Source: Pseudomonas sp. RIT288 (GTDB lineage: Bacteria; Pseudomonadota; Gammaproteobacteria; Pseudomonadales; Pseudomonadaceae). From it: a stretch of 64,000 nucleotides of DNA. Each line of letters starts with the position of its first letter. The stretch's first letter is position 1. Below the pieces are notes generated by a model. The model was given only the letters and a program-made list of their open reading frames with translations. It ran no database searches and had not been told where the DNA came from. Both the position numbers and the translations under genes were made by a program. The stretch covers positions 186,001-250,000 of the forward strand of contig NZ_JFYN01000043.1 in NCBI RefSeq assembly GCF_000631985.1. The letters are read 5' to 3'. Of the stretch, positions 1 through 8,532 are shown in pieces.

Positions 1-689
1 TCGATCGCGGCGCCCCAGGGTGTGTGCTTGTCTTCGCGGAAAAAACCTTTGGCGTAGCGCCCGAGGTAATTGCCGTCAGGGCCGAAGTGGTTGTAGACCA
101 CGTCGAGAATCACCGCCAGACCATGGCCGTGGGCGCTGTCGATCAGGTGTTTGAGTTGTTCCGGGGTGCCATAGGAGGCTTGCGGTGCGTAGGGCAGCAC
201 GCCGTCGTAGCCCCAGTTGCGGGTGCCGGGGAACTGCGCCAGCGGCATCAGTTCGATGGCGGTAATGCCCAGCTCGACCAGACGCGCCAGATGCTGCTCG
301 ACTTCGGCAAAGCCGCCGAGTGCGCCGACGTGCAGCTCGTAGATCACTGCTTCGCTCCACGGCCGGCCATGCCAGGTGGTGTGCCGCCACTGATAGGCCA
401 GCGGATCGACCACCACGCTGTGGCGGTCAAGGTCGCCATCCTGGGCGCGGGAGGCCGGGTCGGGCACCTCCAGTTCGCCATCGATGTTGAAGCGGTAGCG
501 GGTGCCCGCGGGGCAGCGGGTCTTGATCACGAACCAGCCATCGGCCTGCGGTAACATCGGCAAGGACTGGCCGTTTTCAAGTTCGACACTGACGTAAAAC
601 GCATCCGGTGCCCACAGCGCAAACTGAGTGTGTTCGGCGTCCTGCATGATCGCGCCGTGGGGCCAGTTTTCTTGGGTCCGTAACGGCAT
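1..689 (-). CDS. treZ: Malto-oligosyltrehalose trehalohydrolase, N-terminal part only
   Basis: Releases trehalose from maltooligosyl-trehalose in the cytoplasm (TreY/TreZ route). The gene enters from the left edge, so only about 229 N-terminal residues are visible. They show an N-terminal beta-sandwich (HTQFALWAPDAFYVSVEL) followed by the start of the GH13 barrel: VIYELHVGALG, then the first conserved catalytic-domain motif LDVVYNHFGPDGNYLG. The ATG at 689 lies 18 bases after the glgA stop, with GGGAG upstream, so the two genes are one transcription unit. The pairing of glgA with tre genes is normal in Pseudomonas, where glycogen-type alpha-glucan and trehalose metabolism are linked. Identification is confident; the C-terminal two thirds are not in the window. 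Confidence 0.9.
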   Translation of the reverse strand, partial: MPLRTQENWPHGAIMQDAEHTQFALWAPDAFYVSVELENGQSLPMLPQADGWFVIKTRCPAGTRYRFNIDGELEVPDPASRAQDGDLDRHSVVVDPLAYQWRHTTWHGRPWSEAVIYELHVGALGGFAEVEQHLARLVELGITAIELMPLAQFPGTRNWGYDGVLPYAPQASYGTPEQLKHLIDSAHGHGLAVILDVVYNHFGPDGNYLGRYAKGFFREDKHTPWGAAI

Positions 690-707
690 TGTGAAAAGCT
701 CCCTGAG

Positions 708-2294
708 TTATTTGTGGCCGGCTTTACCCAGCGCCTTGGCGACCAGTTGTTCGTAGAGTTCGGCGTAGGGTTCGACCGCTTTGCACCAGTTGAACGGCGC
801 GGCCATCGCTCGGCAGCGCATGGCGTTGAGCAGGTCGGGGAAGGCGAAGACCTTGAACGCGCGGCTCAGGGCTTCGCGGTAGCTGTCGGCAGTGGATTCG
901 TCGAAGAGGAAACCGGTGACGCCGTTTTCGATGGTGTCGGCCAGGCCGCCGGTATTGCGCGCCACCGGCAACGAGCCGAAGCGCTGCGCGTACATCTGGC
1001 TCAGGCCGCAGGGTTCATAACGCGATGGCATCAGCAGGAAATCGCTGCCGGCGAACATGCGGCGGGCGTCGGTTTCATTGAAGCCGATGCGCACGCCGAT
1101 CTGCCCGGGGAAGCGCAGCGCCAGTTCACGCATGGCCTGTTCCTCTTCCGGCTCGCCACGCCCGATGATTGCGATCTGGCCACCGTTCTGCACGATGTAT
1201 TCGGAGACGGCTTCGGTCAGGTCCAGGCCTTTCTGATAGACCAGACGCGAGACCACGGCAAACAGCGGGCCGCTGGAATCTTTCAAGCCAAACAGTTCAC
1301 GCACATGGGCGGCGTTGACCGCTTTGCCTTCCCAGTCGCCGATGGCGAACGGCGCGAACAGGTGCGGGTCAGTGGCGGCGTCCCAGCTCTCGTCGATGCC
1401 GTTGGGGATGCCGCTGAGCAAGCCTTGCTGGGTCTTGGCGGCGAGAAAGCCGTCGAGACCGCAGCCAAAATCCGGGGTGGTGATTTCCTGCGCGTAGGTG
1501 GCGCTGACGGTGGTGATGTGGCTCGAATACGCCATGCCGGCCTTGAGGAACGACATCTTGCCGTAGAACTCCATGCCTTCCTGTTGCAGGGCATGGGTCG
1601 GAATGCCGAGTTCCGGGCAGGAGCCGAGGCTGGTCACGCCTTGGTAGGCCAGGTTGTGAATGGTGAACAGGGTCGGCGTGCGCTGCCCGCGCCAGTGCAT
1701 ATAGGCAGGTGCCAGACCGGCCGGCCAGTCATGGGCGTGCACCAGATCCGGGCACCAGTGAATTTGTGCGAGGTTGGCGGCGATGTCGGCAGCGGCCAGG
1801 CCCAGGCGGGCGAAACGGATATGGTTGTCCGGCCAGTCGCGGCCGTTGTTGGCGCCGTAGGGCGAGCCTTCACGCTCGTACAGTTCAGGGCAGATCAGGA
1901 CGTAGATCACCAGCCCGTCCGGCATGTCCATGCGTCCGATCTTGCACGGAGGCAATGCGGCATGGCCGCCAAGTTCGCCGATGATGTGGATCGGGTTCTC
2001 GCTGTGCATCACCTGCGGGTAACCGGGGATCAACACGCGCACATCGTGCAGGTGCGCCATGGCGCGGGGCAGGGCGGAGGAGACGTCGCCCAGACCGCCG
2101 GTCTTCACCAGATCGGCGATTTCCGAGGTCACGAACAACACTTTCTTCTTGTTGGGATTCTGGCTGGCGACCGGCGTCAGCGTTTTGGTGCCCGGGACGT
2201 TGATCGACCGGCTGCCGGGAAGACTCAATGTGCTCGCTTCGCCTACTGACTGCTGAGCACGCTCTCCCTGAATATCCAATGCCGCACTGATCAT
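708..2294 (-). CDS. glgA: Glycogen synthase (ADP-glucose starch synthase, GT5)
   Basis: Transfers glucose from ADP-glucose onto an alpha-1,4-glucan. The 528-residue product has the GT5 N-terminal signature KVLFVTSEIADLVKTGGLGDV, with the K-T-G-G-L motif that binds ADP-glucose. Further on are HAHDWPAGL and, in the C-terminal Rossmann domain, SRLVYQKGLDL and PSRYEPCGLSQMYA with the E-P-C-G-L catalytic glutamate region. I start at the ATG at 2294, preceded by GGGAGA; an upstream in-frame ATG at 2381 would add 29 residues without similarity to the family. The first about 50 residues before KVLFVTSE are a low-similarity extension often seen in Pseudomonas GlgA. It is the first gene of the visible unit and treZ follows. 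Confidence 0.93.
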   Translation of the reverse strand: MISAALDIQGERAQQSVGEASTLSLPGSRSINVPGTKTLTPVASQNPNKKKVLFVTSEIADLVKTGGLGDVSSALPRAMAHLHDVRVLIPGYPQVMHSENPIHIIGELGGHAALPPCKIGRMDMPDGLVIYVLICPELYEREGSPYGANNGRDWPDNHIRFARLGLAAADIAANLAQIHWCPDLVHAHDWPAGLAPAYMHWRGQRTPTLFTIHNLAYQGVTSLGSCPELGIPTHALQQEGMEFYGKMSFLKAGMAYSSHITTVSATYAQEITTPDFGCGLDGFLAAKTQQGLLSGIPNGIDESWDAATDPHLFAPFAIGDWEGKAVNAAHVRELFGLKDSSGPLFAVVSRLVYQKGLDLTEAVSEYIVQNGGQIAIIGRGEPEEEQAMRELALRFPGQIGVRIGFNETDARRMFAGSDFLLMPSRYEPCGLSQMYAQRFGSLPVARNTGGLADTIENGVTGFLFDESTADSYREALSRAFKVFAFPDLLNAMRCRAMAAPFNWCKAVEPYAELYEQLVAKALGKAGHK

Positions 2295-2782
2295 GTGAAT
2301 CTCCCGTGTCGTTGATCTGTTTCTTGTCTGGAACAAGCCATATCCATGGCCAAATCCTGTGGCCGGGCGCAAACGCGCCACGCATCGGTGAGCAAACGCT
2401 ACCCAACACGCGCAAGCAGAATGGGTGAAGTGGCCGTTGCAAGGATTACACCAGTCGCGTTGCCCCTGCCTTTCTGATGACCCGTCGCTTCACGCAAAAG
2501 TTTCGACTTTTTTTGCGTGCGGTGACCGACTGGTCGAGACCCGCGAAAATCAGTCTAGGCCAGATCCTAGAGCGGACGAGGGCAAATGGGTAAATTGTTC
2601 GACAATCGGTTTGCAGGTGGCGAAAGACGTGGTTCGCAGGGCTGAACGCACCGACGAAGTGCAGGTTTTTTTCGTTGGAGGGGCTAAAACGGTGACTGGT
2701 CGGTCACGATTTTGTGCTAGCGGTGAGGCGGGGCGCACTGTTGTGGTGCGGACAGTTTGTTGCTTCGCTGAACAAGGACAAA
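2295..2782. other. Intergenic region upstream of glgA, no gene seen
   Basis: This is about 490 bases between the glgA start and the first REP element. Open frames exist on both strands, but none has a ribosome binding site, family resemblance or Pseudomonas-like codon use. It should carry the promoter of the glgA-treZ unit on the minus strand; I cannot point to a convincing -35/-10 pair. Confidence 0.5.
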
Positions 2783-2882
2783 CCTGTAGGAGCTGCCGAA
2801 GGCTGCGATCTTTTGATCTTGTTTTTAAAATCGAGATCAAGATCAGGATCAAAAGATCGCAGCCTTCGGCAGCTCCTACAGG
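2783..2882. repeat. REP doublet, family A (GTAGGAGCTGCCG type)
   Basis: Two arms in inverted orientation: CCTGTAGGAGCTGCCGAAGG at the left and its reverse complement at the right, each followed inward by CTGCGATCTTTTGATC. The centre is A/T-rich with GATCAAGATC steps. The same unit recurs at least six more times in the window, so it is a dispersed Pseudomonas REP/REPIN-type element. It lies just beyond the stop of the minus-strand dehydrogenase and may act as its transcription end. Confidence 0.88.
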
Positions 2883-2887
2883 GAGGT

Positions 2888-3841
2888 TTAATTCAATACA
2901 CGGATTGGGTTATCCGCCGCCCAACCTTGGATATCCTCGATCATCTGCGCAAAGAATTGCGCATAGTTCTGTCGGCTGACATACCCCACATGTGGCGTGG
3001 CCAGCACATTGTCCAGGGTGCGGAACGGGTGCAGTGCAGGCAGCGGCTCCTGATCGAACACATCCAGCGCCGCGCCGGCGATCTTCTGTTTCTGCAACGC
3101 CTTGATCAGCGCCGCTTCATCGACAATCGGCCCGCGGGCGGTGTTGACCAGCAGTGCGGTGGTTTTCATCCAGTCCAGCGCCTGCGCGTCGACCAGGCCG
3201 CGACTGCGTTCGCTGAGCACCAGATGCACTGACAGCACATCGGCCTGTTCGAACAGTTGCTGCTTGCTGACCCAGGTCACGCCGGCCTGCTGCGCGCGTT
3301 CAGCGGTGAGGTTTTCGCTCCAGGCGATCACGCGCATACCGAACACCTGACCGAATTGCGCGACCTTCTGGCCGATGCTGCCCAGACCGAGAATGCCCAG
3401 GGTCTTGCCGTGCAAGTCGCCGCCCAGCCCTTGCTGCCAGCCGCCAGCGCGCAGGGAGTTGGCTTCATTCACCAGATTGCGTGTCGCGGCCATGATCAAC
3501 GCCCAGGTCAGCTCCGGCGCCGCGTGTTTGTAGCTGTCGGTGCCGCAGACTTTGATACCGAGGCCGGCGGCCGCTTGCAGGTCCAGCGCCGCGTTGCGCA
3601 TACCGCCGGTGACCAGCAGTTTGAGATTGGGCAGACGCTGCAGCAGGTCCTGATCGAAACGCGTCCGCTCGCGCATCACGCAGATCACCTGGTACTGGCC
3701 CAGTCGTTCAGCCAGCGTGGCGTTGTCCGCCGGGTAGTCATGCACAAACGTCACTTCGCCGATGCTGTCGAGCACCGACCAGTCGACCACGTCCCGTGCC
3801 ACGTCCTGCCAGTCATCGATCACTGCAATCTGCACCGCCAT
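2888..3841 (-). CDS. D-isomer-specific 2-hydroxyacid dehydrogenase
   Basis: NAD(P)-dependent reduction of a 2-oxoacid, or the reverse; the substrate is unknown. The 317-residue product has the complete family layout. The NAD-binding fold carries GILGLGSIGQKVAQFG. The catalytic triad is visible as Arg in NTARGPIVDE, Glu in DVFDQEPLP and His in ATPHVGYVS. Length is typical. The gene stops beside a REP doublet; its start is 13 bases beyond the stop of the exported alpha/beta hydrolase, which lies upstream on the same strand, so cotranscription is likely. It resembles the phosphoglycerate-dehydrogenase-like branch, but it has no regulatory ACT domain, so it is not a full-length SerA. It is distinct from the kguD copy at the right end of the window. 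Confidence 0.85.
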   Translation of the reverse strand: MAVQIAVIDDWQDVARDVVDWSVLDSIGEVTFVHDYPADNATLAERLGQYQVICVMRERTRFDQDLLQRLPNLKLLVTGGMRNAALDLQAAAGLGIKVCGTDSYKHAAPELTWALIMAATRNLVNEANSLRAGGWQQGLGGDLHGKTLGILGLGSIGQKVAQFGQVFGMRVIAWSENLTAERAQQAGVTWVSKQQLFEQADVLSVHLVLSERSRGLVDAQALDWMKTTALLVNTARGPIVDEAALIKALQKQKIAGAALDVFDQEPLPALHPFRTLDNVLATPHVGYVSRQNYAQFFAQMIEDIQGWAADNPIRVLN

Positions 3842-3854
3842 CAGCCTTACCTCA

Positions 3855-4919
3855 TCAACGAACGGGATTGGTGTTGTTCAGCCAGCCGAGCAGGGCCTGG
3901 TGAAACTTCGCCGGCTCTTCCATCTGCGGCGCGTGGCCCATGCCGGGGAATTCCACCAGCGTCGACTGTGGAATCAGCTTGGCGACCTGCTTGCCGAGGA
4001 CGTCATAGTGGCCGATTTTCGCCTTGACCTCGGGGGACGCGAGATCCTTGCCGATCGCCGTGGTGTCGGACGTGCCGATCAACAACAGGGTCGGCATCTT
4101 CAGGTCCTTGAACTCGTAGTACACCGGCTGGGTGAAGATCATGTCGTAGATCAGCGCCGAGTTCCACGCCACCTGGGTTTTGCCCGGGCCGTTGCTCAGG
4201 CCGGCGAGCATGTCGACCCAACGGTCGAATTCGGGTTTCCAGCGCCCGTCGTAATAGGTGTTGCGCTCGTAGTCGCGAATGCCTTGGGCGGTGACTTTCA
4301 GTTCGCGCTGATACCACTGATCAACGGTGCGATACGGCACGCCGAGGGCTTTCCAGTCTTCCAGGCCGATCGGGTTGACCAGCGCCAGTTGTTCGACCTG
4401 ATCCGGGAACAGCAGCGCGTAGCGAGTGGCAAGCATGCCGCCGGTGGAGTGGCCGAGCAGGGTGGCTTTCTGAATGCCGAGGGCCTTGAGCAACTGTTGG
4501 GTGTTGGTCGCCAGTTGCTGGAAGCTGTACTGGTAGTGATCGGGTTTGCTGGAGGTGCAGAAGCCGATCTGATCCGGCGCGACAACCCGGTAACCGGCCT
4601 CGCTCAAGGCTTTGATCGAACTGTCCCAGGTGGCGGCGCAAAAATTCTTGCCGTGCATCAGCACCACGGTGCGCCCGTTGGCCTTGCCGTGGGCGGCGAC
4701 GTCCATGTAGCCCATCTGCAGGGATTTACCCTGGGACTGAAAGGCAAAGTGCTTGAGCGTGTAGGGGTATTGGAAACCTTGCAGCTCCGGGCCATAACTC
4801 GGGGCATTGTTCGGGACTGCAGCAGGAGCTGCATCGGCAGGCGCGGCGGCGTGGGCAAACAGTGGCAGCGCGGCACTGAGGAACAGGCCGGGCAGCCAGC
4901 GGGATAACGTGACGGACAT
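3855..4919 (-). CDS. Exported alpha/beta hydrolase
   Basis: A 354-residue alpha/beta-fold hydrolase, probably periplasmic. The N-terminus is a clear Sec signal (SRWLPGLFLSAALPLFAHA, then an Ala/Pro-rich stretch). The fold landmarks are the oxyanion strand VVLMHGKNFCAATWD, the nucleophile elbow LLGHSTGGMLA (Ser in G-H-S-T-G), and the catalytic His in FPGMGHAPQMEEP. The Asp is probably in LLLIGTSDTTAIG. I chose the ATG at 4919, with GGAG nine bases upstream, over an in-frame ATG at 4934. The substrate cannot be told from sequence; haloalkane-dehalogenase-like and epoxide-hydrolase-like proteins look similar. It precedes the 2-hydroxyacid dehydrogenase by 13 bases. Confidence 0.82.
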   Translation of the reverse strand: MSVTLSRWLPGLFLSAALPLFAHAAAPADAAPAAVPNNAPSYGPELQGFQYPYTLKHFAFQSQGKSLQMGYMDVAAHGKANGRTVVLMHGKNFCAATWDSSIKALSEAGYRVVAPDQIGFCTSSKPDHYQYSFQQLATNTQQLLKALGIQKATLLGHSTGGMLATRYALLFPDQVEQLALVNPIGLEDWKALGVPYRTVDQWYQRELKVTAQGIRDYERNTYYDGRWKPEFDRWVDMLAGLSNGPGKTQVAWNSALIYDMIFTQPVYYEFKDLKMPTLLLIGTSDTTAIGKDLASPEVKAKIGHYDVLGKQVAKLIPQSTLVEFPGMGHAPQMEEPAKFHQALLGWLNNTNPVR

Positions 4920-5005
4920 AGGGGCAAACTCCATGGAAATCGGCCGATGCTGGAACGCCCGGATTAGGGCGACGTTAACCACAGGCAACGCCATGGCCGG
5001 AATGT

Positions 5006-5440
5006 TCAACCGAGCCATCCAAGCGTGAGCATGGCGACCACGGCGTAACGCGCAGCTTTGGCCAGCGTGACGATCAGCAGAAAGCGCCCGAGCGGCTCGC
5101 GCATGACGCCAGCGATCAGGGTCAGCGGATCGCCGATCACCGGCAGCCAACTCAGTAGCAGCGACCAGTGACCATAGCGCTCGTAGTGTTTGCGCGCGGT
5201 GGCCATGTGTTTCGCGCTGACGGGAAACCAGCGTCGATCCTGAAAGCGCTCGAGGCCGCGCCCAAGCCACCAGTTGACCAGCGAACCGAGGACATTGCCC
5301 AGCGTCGCCACGCCCAGCAGGCCCCAAAGCCAGTAACGGTCGCTGGCAATCAGGCCGACCAGCAGCGCTTCGGATTGCAGCGGCAACAGCGTCGCAGCGC
5401 CGAACGCGGCGGCGAACAGCCCGACGTAAGCGGCAGCCAT
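5006..5440 (-). CDS. DedA/YqaA-family small membrane protein
   Basis: A 144-residue integral membrane protein of the SNARE-associated (DedA-like) superfamily, short YqaA branch. Visible landmarks are an N-terminal helix (AYVGLFAAAFGAATLLPLQSE), a G-N-x-x-G-S motif in VATLGNVLGSLVNWWLGR, and the re-entrant segment SWLPVIGDPLTLIAGVMR that is typical of the family. DedA relatives take part in lipid or polyprenyl carrier handling; the role of this one is not known. Its start overlaps the stop of the DUF411 gene (TGATG), so translation of the two is coupled. Confidence 0.82.
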   Translation of the reverse strand: MAAAYVGLFAAAFGAATLLPLQSEALLVGLIASDRYWLWGLLGVATLGNVLGSLVNWWLGRGLERFQDRRWFPVSAKHMATARKHYERYGHWSLLLSWLPVIGDPLTLIAGVMREPLGRFLLIVTLAKAARYAVVAMLTLGWLG

Positions 5441-5886
5441 CAGTGCGCCGGGTAGTCCGCCACCACGACATCCGTACCGTCCTTTTTCAGGCCGATCACT
5501 TGATAGGCATCGCTCATGCCGTCCATTTCCATGCCCGGCGAACCCATGGGCATACCCGGTGCGGCCACGCCCAGCAGATCGTCGCGCTTGCTCAGGGCCA
5601 GCACTTGTTCAGCCGGGACATGGCCTTCGACGAACTTGCCGTTGATCAGCGCGGTATGGCACGAGCCCAGGCGCGGTGGCACGCCGTGTTGCTGCTTGAA
5701 GCTGCTCATGTCGCTTTCGACATGGTCTTCGACTTTGAAGCCGTTGGCTTCGAGGTGGCTGATCCATTTCTTGCAGCAACCGCAATTGGCGTCGCGATGC
5801 ACTTCGATCGGGATCAGCTCGGCGGCCTGGGCCAGGGAGGACAGGAGCAGGGCGCTGAGGGCGGCCAGTCGCAGGGAGGTTCGCAT
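5440..5886 (-). CDS. DUF411 metal-binding protein, exported
   Basis: A 148-residue periplasmic protein with a signal peptide ending at AQA. The DUF411 core has a thioredoxin-like CGCC motif (ANCGCCKKW), a second cysteine site SCHTALING, and the conserved GHVPAEQV. A Met-rich tail segment (PGMPMGSPGMEMDGM) is the sort of site that binds Cu(I). Family members are usually found in copper-resistance loci, so periplasmic copper binding is the best inference. It is translationally coupled to the YqaA-like membrane protein. RBS: CAGGG/GAGAG-like run before the ATG, moderate. Confidence 0.85.
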   Translation of the reverse strand: MRTSLRLAALSALLLSSLAQAAELIPIEVHRDANCGCCKKWISHLEANGFKVEDHVESDMSSFKQQHGVPPRLGSCHTALINGKFVEGHVPAEQVLALSKRDDLLGVAAPGMPMGSPGMEMDGMSDAYQVIGLKKDGTDVVVADYPAH

Positions 5887-6061
5887 GGTGGGCTCTCGAC
5901 AAGGATGACGGTCAGAAAGGAAAGTATTTTGACCGGATTATCCTGCCGGGCATCAACGGAGTGTTTCAAGTTGATACAAGGCAGGCTGGCAGGATGATCA
6001 TGGATCAAGCCTGACAGCCTGCTGAGCGAGAGATTACAAATCTGTCAGATAAAACACGCCC

Positions 6062-6150
6062 CCTGTAGGAGCTGCGGCACGCTGCGATCTTTTGATCTTG
6101 GTTCATAAAATCAAAGTCAAAAGATCGCAGCGTGCCGCAGCTCCTACAGG
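6062..6150. repeat. REP doublet, family A, variant arm
   Basis: Inverted arms CCTGTAGGAGCTGCGGCACG and its complement, each followed by CTGCGATCTTTTGA. The stem differs from the commoner copy (CGGCACG instead of CCGCAGG), but both arms carry the same compensating change. It sits ten bases beyond the chemoreceptor stop. Confidence 0.87.
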
Positions 6151-6160
6151 AGAATGGGGG

Positions 6161-8152
6161 TTACCGGACTTTGAACCGACCCATGATCGCGCTCACCCGG
6201 TTGTTGGCTTCCAGCAGCTGGCGGGTGTTGAGTTCGCTGGCCTGGCCGCTGTGCACCAGTTCTTCGACCATGTGGCGGATCTGCACCATGCTGCGGTTGA
6301 TCTCTTCAGTCACCGCACTTTGCTGTTCGGCAGCGGTGGCGATTTGCGTGCTGAGGCTGTTGATGTGGCTGACCGAACCGGCCATTTCATCCAGACCCGA
6401 GTTAACCCGCGCGGTGGCGTCGGCGGCGGACTGGCAACTGGCCTGAGTGTTTTCCATGGCGCTGACCGAGGAACTCACGCCTTGCGTCAGGCGGGTCAGC
6501 ATCTCGTTGATTTCCGAGGTACTGGCCTGAGTGCGGGCAGCGAGGGCGCGGACTTCATCCGCTACCACGGCAAAGCCGCGACCCTGTTCACCGGCCCGGG
6601 CGGCCTCGATGGCGGCGTTAAGTGCCAGCAGGTTGGTCTGCCCGGCGATTGCGCCGATCACCCCGAGAATCTCGGTGATGCGCTGCGCGTCCTGCTGCAT
6701 GTTCTCGACTTTTTTGGTGGCGCTGGCCACTTCGTCGATCAAGGCCACCACGCTGTTGGTCGCTTCACCGACCACGACCCGCGAGCGGTCGGCGTTTTCG
6801 TTGGCGCGCTGGGTGAACGCTGCGGTTTCAGCGGCATTCTGCGCAACGCTTTCGGCCGTCGAACTCATTTCGGTGATGGCGGTGACGGTCTGATCGGTTT
6901 CCGAAGCATGGCGCAGCAGAATCTGGCTGGTGTTCGCCGACGTACGCTGCAGGTCGTCCAGGCTCGAAGCCATGGCGCCGGTCGCCTGGGTGACTTCACC
7001 GATCATGTTCTGCAGATAGGCAATAAAGGTGTTGACCGAGTGACCGATGGCGCCCAGTTCGTCTTCGGCGCGGATGGTAATGCGCCGGGTCAGATCCGCA
7101 TCGCCGCTGGACAGCAAGTCGATGTTGGCCTTCAGCGCTTTCATCCGCGAAACCAGTTGGCGAATCGCATAGACCTGCAACAGCACCAGCAGGATCACCA
7201 GCGGAATCTGTAACAGGCTCAGGCTGCTGAGGACGTCGTCACGCTGGGCGGTGAGCATTTTCGTTGGCAGAGCGGTGGCGAGGAACCACGGCGTGCCTTC
7301 GATCGGGCGCATGAAGAAGGTGCTGGCTTCGCCGTTGTTGTCGAACTCGACGCGTTGCGCCTGATCCCGGTTCTGCAGGCCAGCCTTGACCTGACTGGCG
7401 AAGGTCGAGCCGGCGGCCAGCTCGCTGATGTTCTTCAGCACGATCGGGCCGCTGATGCGCGAGCTGTTGCTGATGATCTTGCCGTCGGCCTCGACGATCA
7501 GCATTTCGGCGTTGAGGTCTTTTTCCTTGCGCGCCACCAGATCGTTGAAGAAACCCAGCGTTACGTCGATGGTCGACACGCCCCAGGCCGCACCGTTTTT
7601 CTGGATCGCCATCGCGCAGTTGGTGCGCGGCTCGGCACTGGCGTCGTCTTTATAGGCTGCAGCCCAGGCGCACTGGCCGCGTGGGGTCTGCATGCCGCCC
7701 TTGTACCAGCTCTGATCGTAGTAGTTGGGCGCCGCGTCACTGTTCCAGAAGGTGTTCACCGCCAGTTTGCCCGAGGCATCGCGGTGCCAGAAGGTGCTGA
7801 ACTTGTTGCGCCCGGCCTCACGCTGACCCGGCAGTGGCCAGATCCCGCCACCGAAGACTTTCAGCTCGCCGTACTGATCCACCAGCCCCGGCAACACCGT
7901 GTCGATGGCCGCGCTGTCGAGCAGGGGAATGGTCTGGGTGATGCTGCGCTGCTGCGCCTGGACTTTGTTCAACTCGCCCTGGATCTGTTCGGCAACTTCG
8001 GCAATCCGGTTGAGCACCACCTGTTCTTCGGTATGCCGCAGCTTGGGCGCGACCAATTGGCTGATACCGACCACGGTCAGCACCGACAGCAGCAGGATGA
8101 ACAGAACCAGAAATAACGTGTAGCGAGCCTGAATGGTGCGGAATGCGGGCAT
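6161..8152 (-). CDS. Methyl-accepting chemotaxis protein with dCache sensor
   Basis: A 663-residue chemoreceptor. Transmembrane helix 1 is near residues 11-31 (YTLFLVLFILLLSVLTVVG), followed by a periplasmic sensor of about 280 residues that has double-Cache features (WYKGGMQTPRGQCAWAAAY; AWGVSTIDVTLGFFNDL). Helix 2 is near residues 312-332, then a HAMP domain and the signalling hairpin with the conserved tip GRGFAVVADEVRALA. The ligand is unknown; the sensor type suits small amino acids, amines or organic acids. It is monocistronic, with a sigma-28 promoter candidate about 70 bases upstream. The C-terminus lacks a CheR-binding pentapeptide of the NWETF kind. Confidence 0.9.
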   Translation of the reverse strand: MPAFRTIQARYTLFLVLFILLLSVLTVVGISQLVAPKLRHTEEQVVLNRIAEVAEQIQGELNKVQAQQRSITQTIPLLDSAAIDTVLPGLVDQYGELKVFGGGIWPLPGQREAGRNKFSTFWHRDASGKLAVNTFWNSDAAPNYYDQSWYKGGMQTPRGQCAWAAAYKDDASAEPRTNCAMAIQKNGAAWGVSTIDVTLGFFNDLVARKEKDLNAEMLIVEADGKIISNSSRISGPIVLKNISELAAGSTFASQVKAGLQNRDQAQRVEFDNNGEASTFFMRPIEGTPWFLATALPTKMLTAQRDDVLSSLSLLQIPLVILLVLLQVYAIRQLVSRMKALKANIDLLSSGDADLTRRITIRAEDELGAIGHSVNTFIAYLQNMIGEVTQATGAMASSLDDLQRTSANTSQILLRHASETDQTVTAITEMSSTAESVAQNAAETAAFTQRANENADRSRVVVGEATNSVVALIDEVASATKKVENMQQDAQRITEILGVIGAIAGQTNLLALNAAIEAARAGEQGRGFAVVADEVRALAARTQASTSEINEMLTRLTQGVSSSVSAMENTQASCQSAADATARVNSGLDEMAGSVSHINSLSTQIATAAEQQSAVTEEINRSMVQIRHMVEELVHSGQASELNTRQLLEANNRVSAIMGRFKVR

Positions 8153-8219
8153 GGATACCGGTCCTTGAGCTGGGATTCTTATTGTGGGGTCGAGGGGAAA
8201 ACGGCGGGGTCACACCAGC

Positions 8220-8246
8220 GTATCGTCGGCGAACGGGGAAGCTTTA
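8220..8246 (-). promoter_or_regulatory. Sigma-28 (FliA) promoter candidate for the chemoreceptor
   Basis: Read on the minus strand, TAAAGCTT (TAAA at 8246-8243) is followed after 11 bases by GACGATAC (8227-8220). The flagellar sigma-28 consensus is TAAAGTTT, 11 bases, GCCGATAA. The match is 7 of 8 in the first block and 6 of 8 in the second with exact spacing. Confidence 0.6.
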
Positions 8247-8532
8247 GGTACTTTCGTGCAAGAAAGCGTCGGGCTGACAGATGGGGGGTATCGACCCCGA
8301 TACAAATGAATTGAACCCCTCGTCAAGCGGCGCAAAAAAAGCATCGCCGCCATCGTCAAACTGCCATGAAACCGCGATACAGTAAGCTTCTGAGGATTTG
8401 TATCAAGAATGTACAGAAATTGTAAGCGACTGCACTAAAAGGGTTGGTGCCATTAGTTCGCCGGTAGATACTTCCCGGCATTCGAGTAGTCCAGCAAGGA
8501 CATTTCATGGCTATTTCACAGGGAGTCTTCTC
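8247..8532. other. Divergent intergenic region, no gene seen
   Basis: This stretch lies between the chemoreceptor promoter and the start of the hypothetical gene at 8533. It includes an A-run, AT-richer than its surroundings, and a short dyad GGGGTATCGACCCC near 8285. The promoter of the rightward gene should be here, but I see no convincing -35/-10 pair. Confidence 0.4.

Noticed and set aside
714..2249. 511-residue open frame on the plus strand opposite glgA
   Set aside because: Same reason: glgA is certain by motifs and this frame has no family-like sequence.
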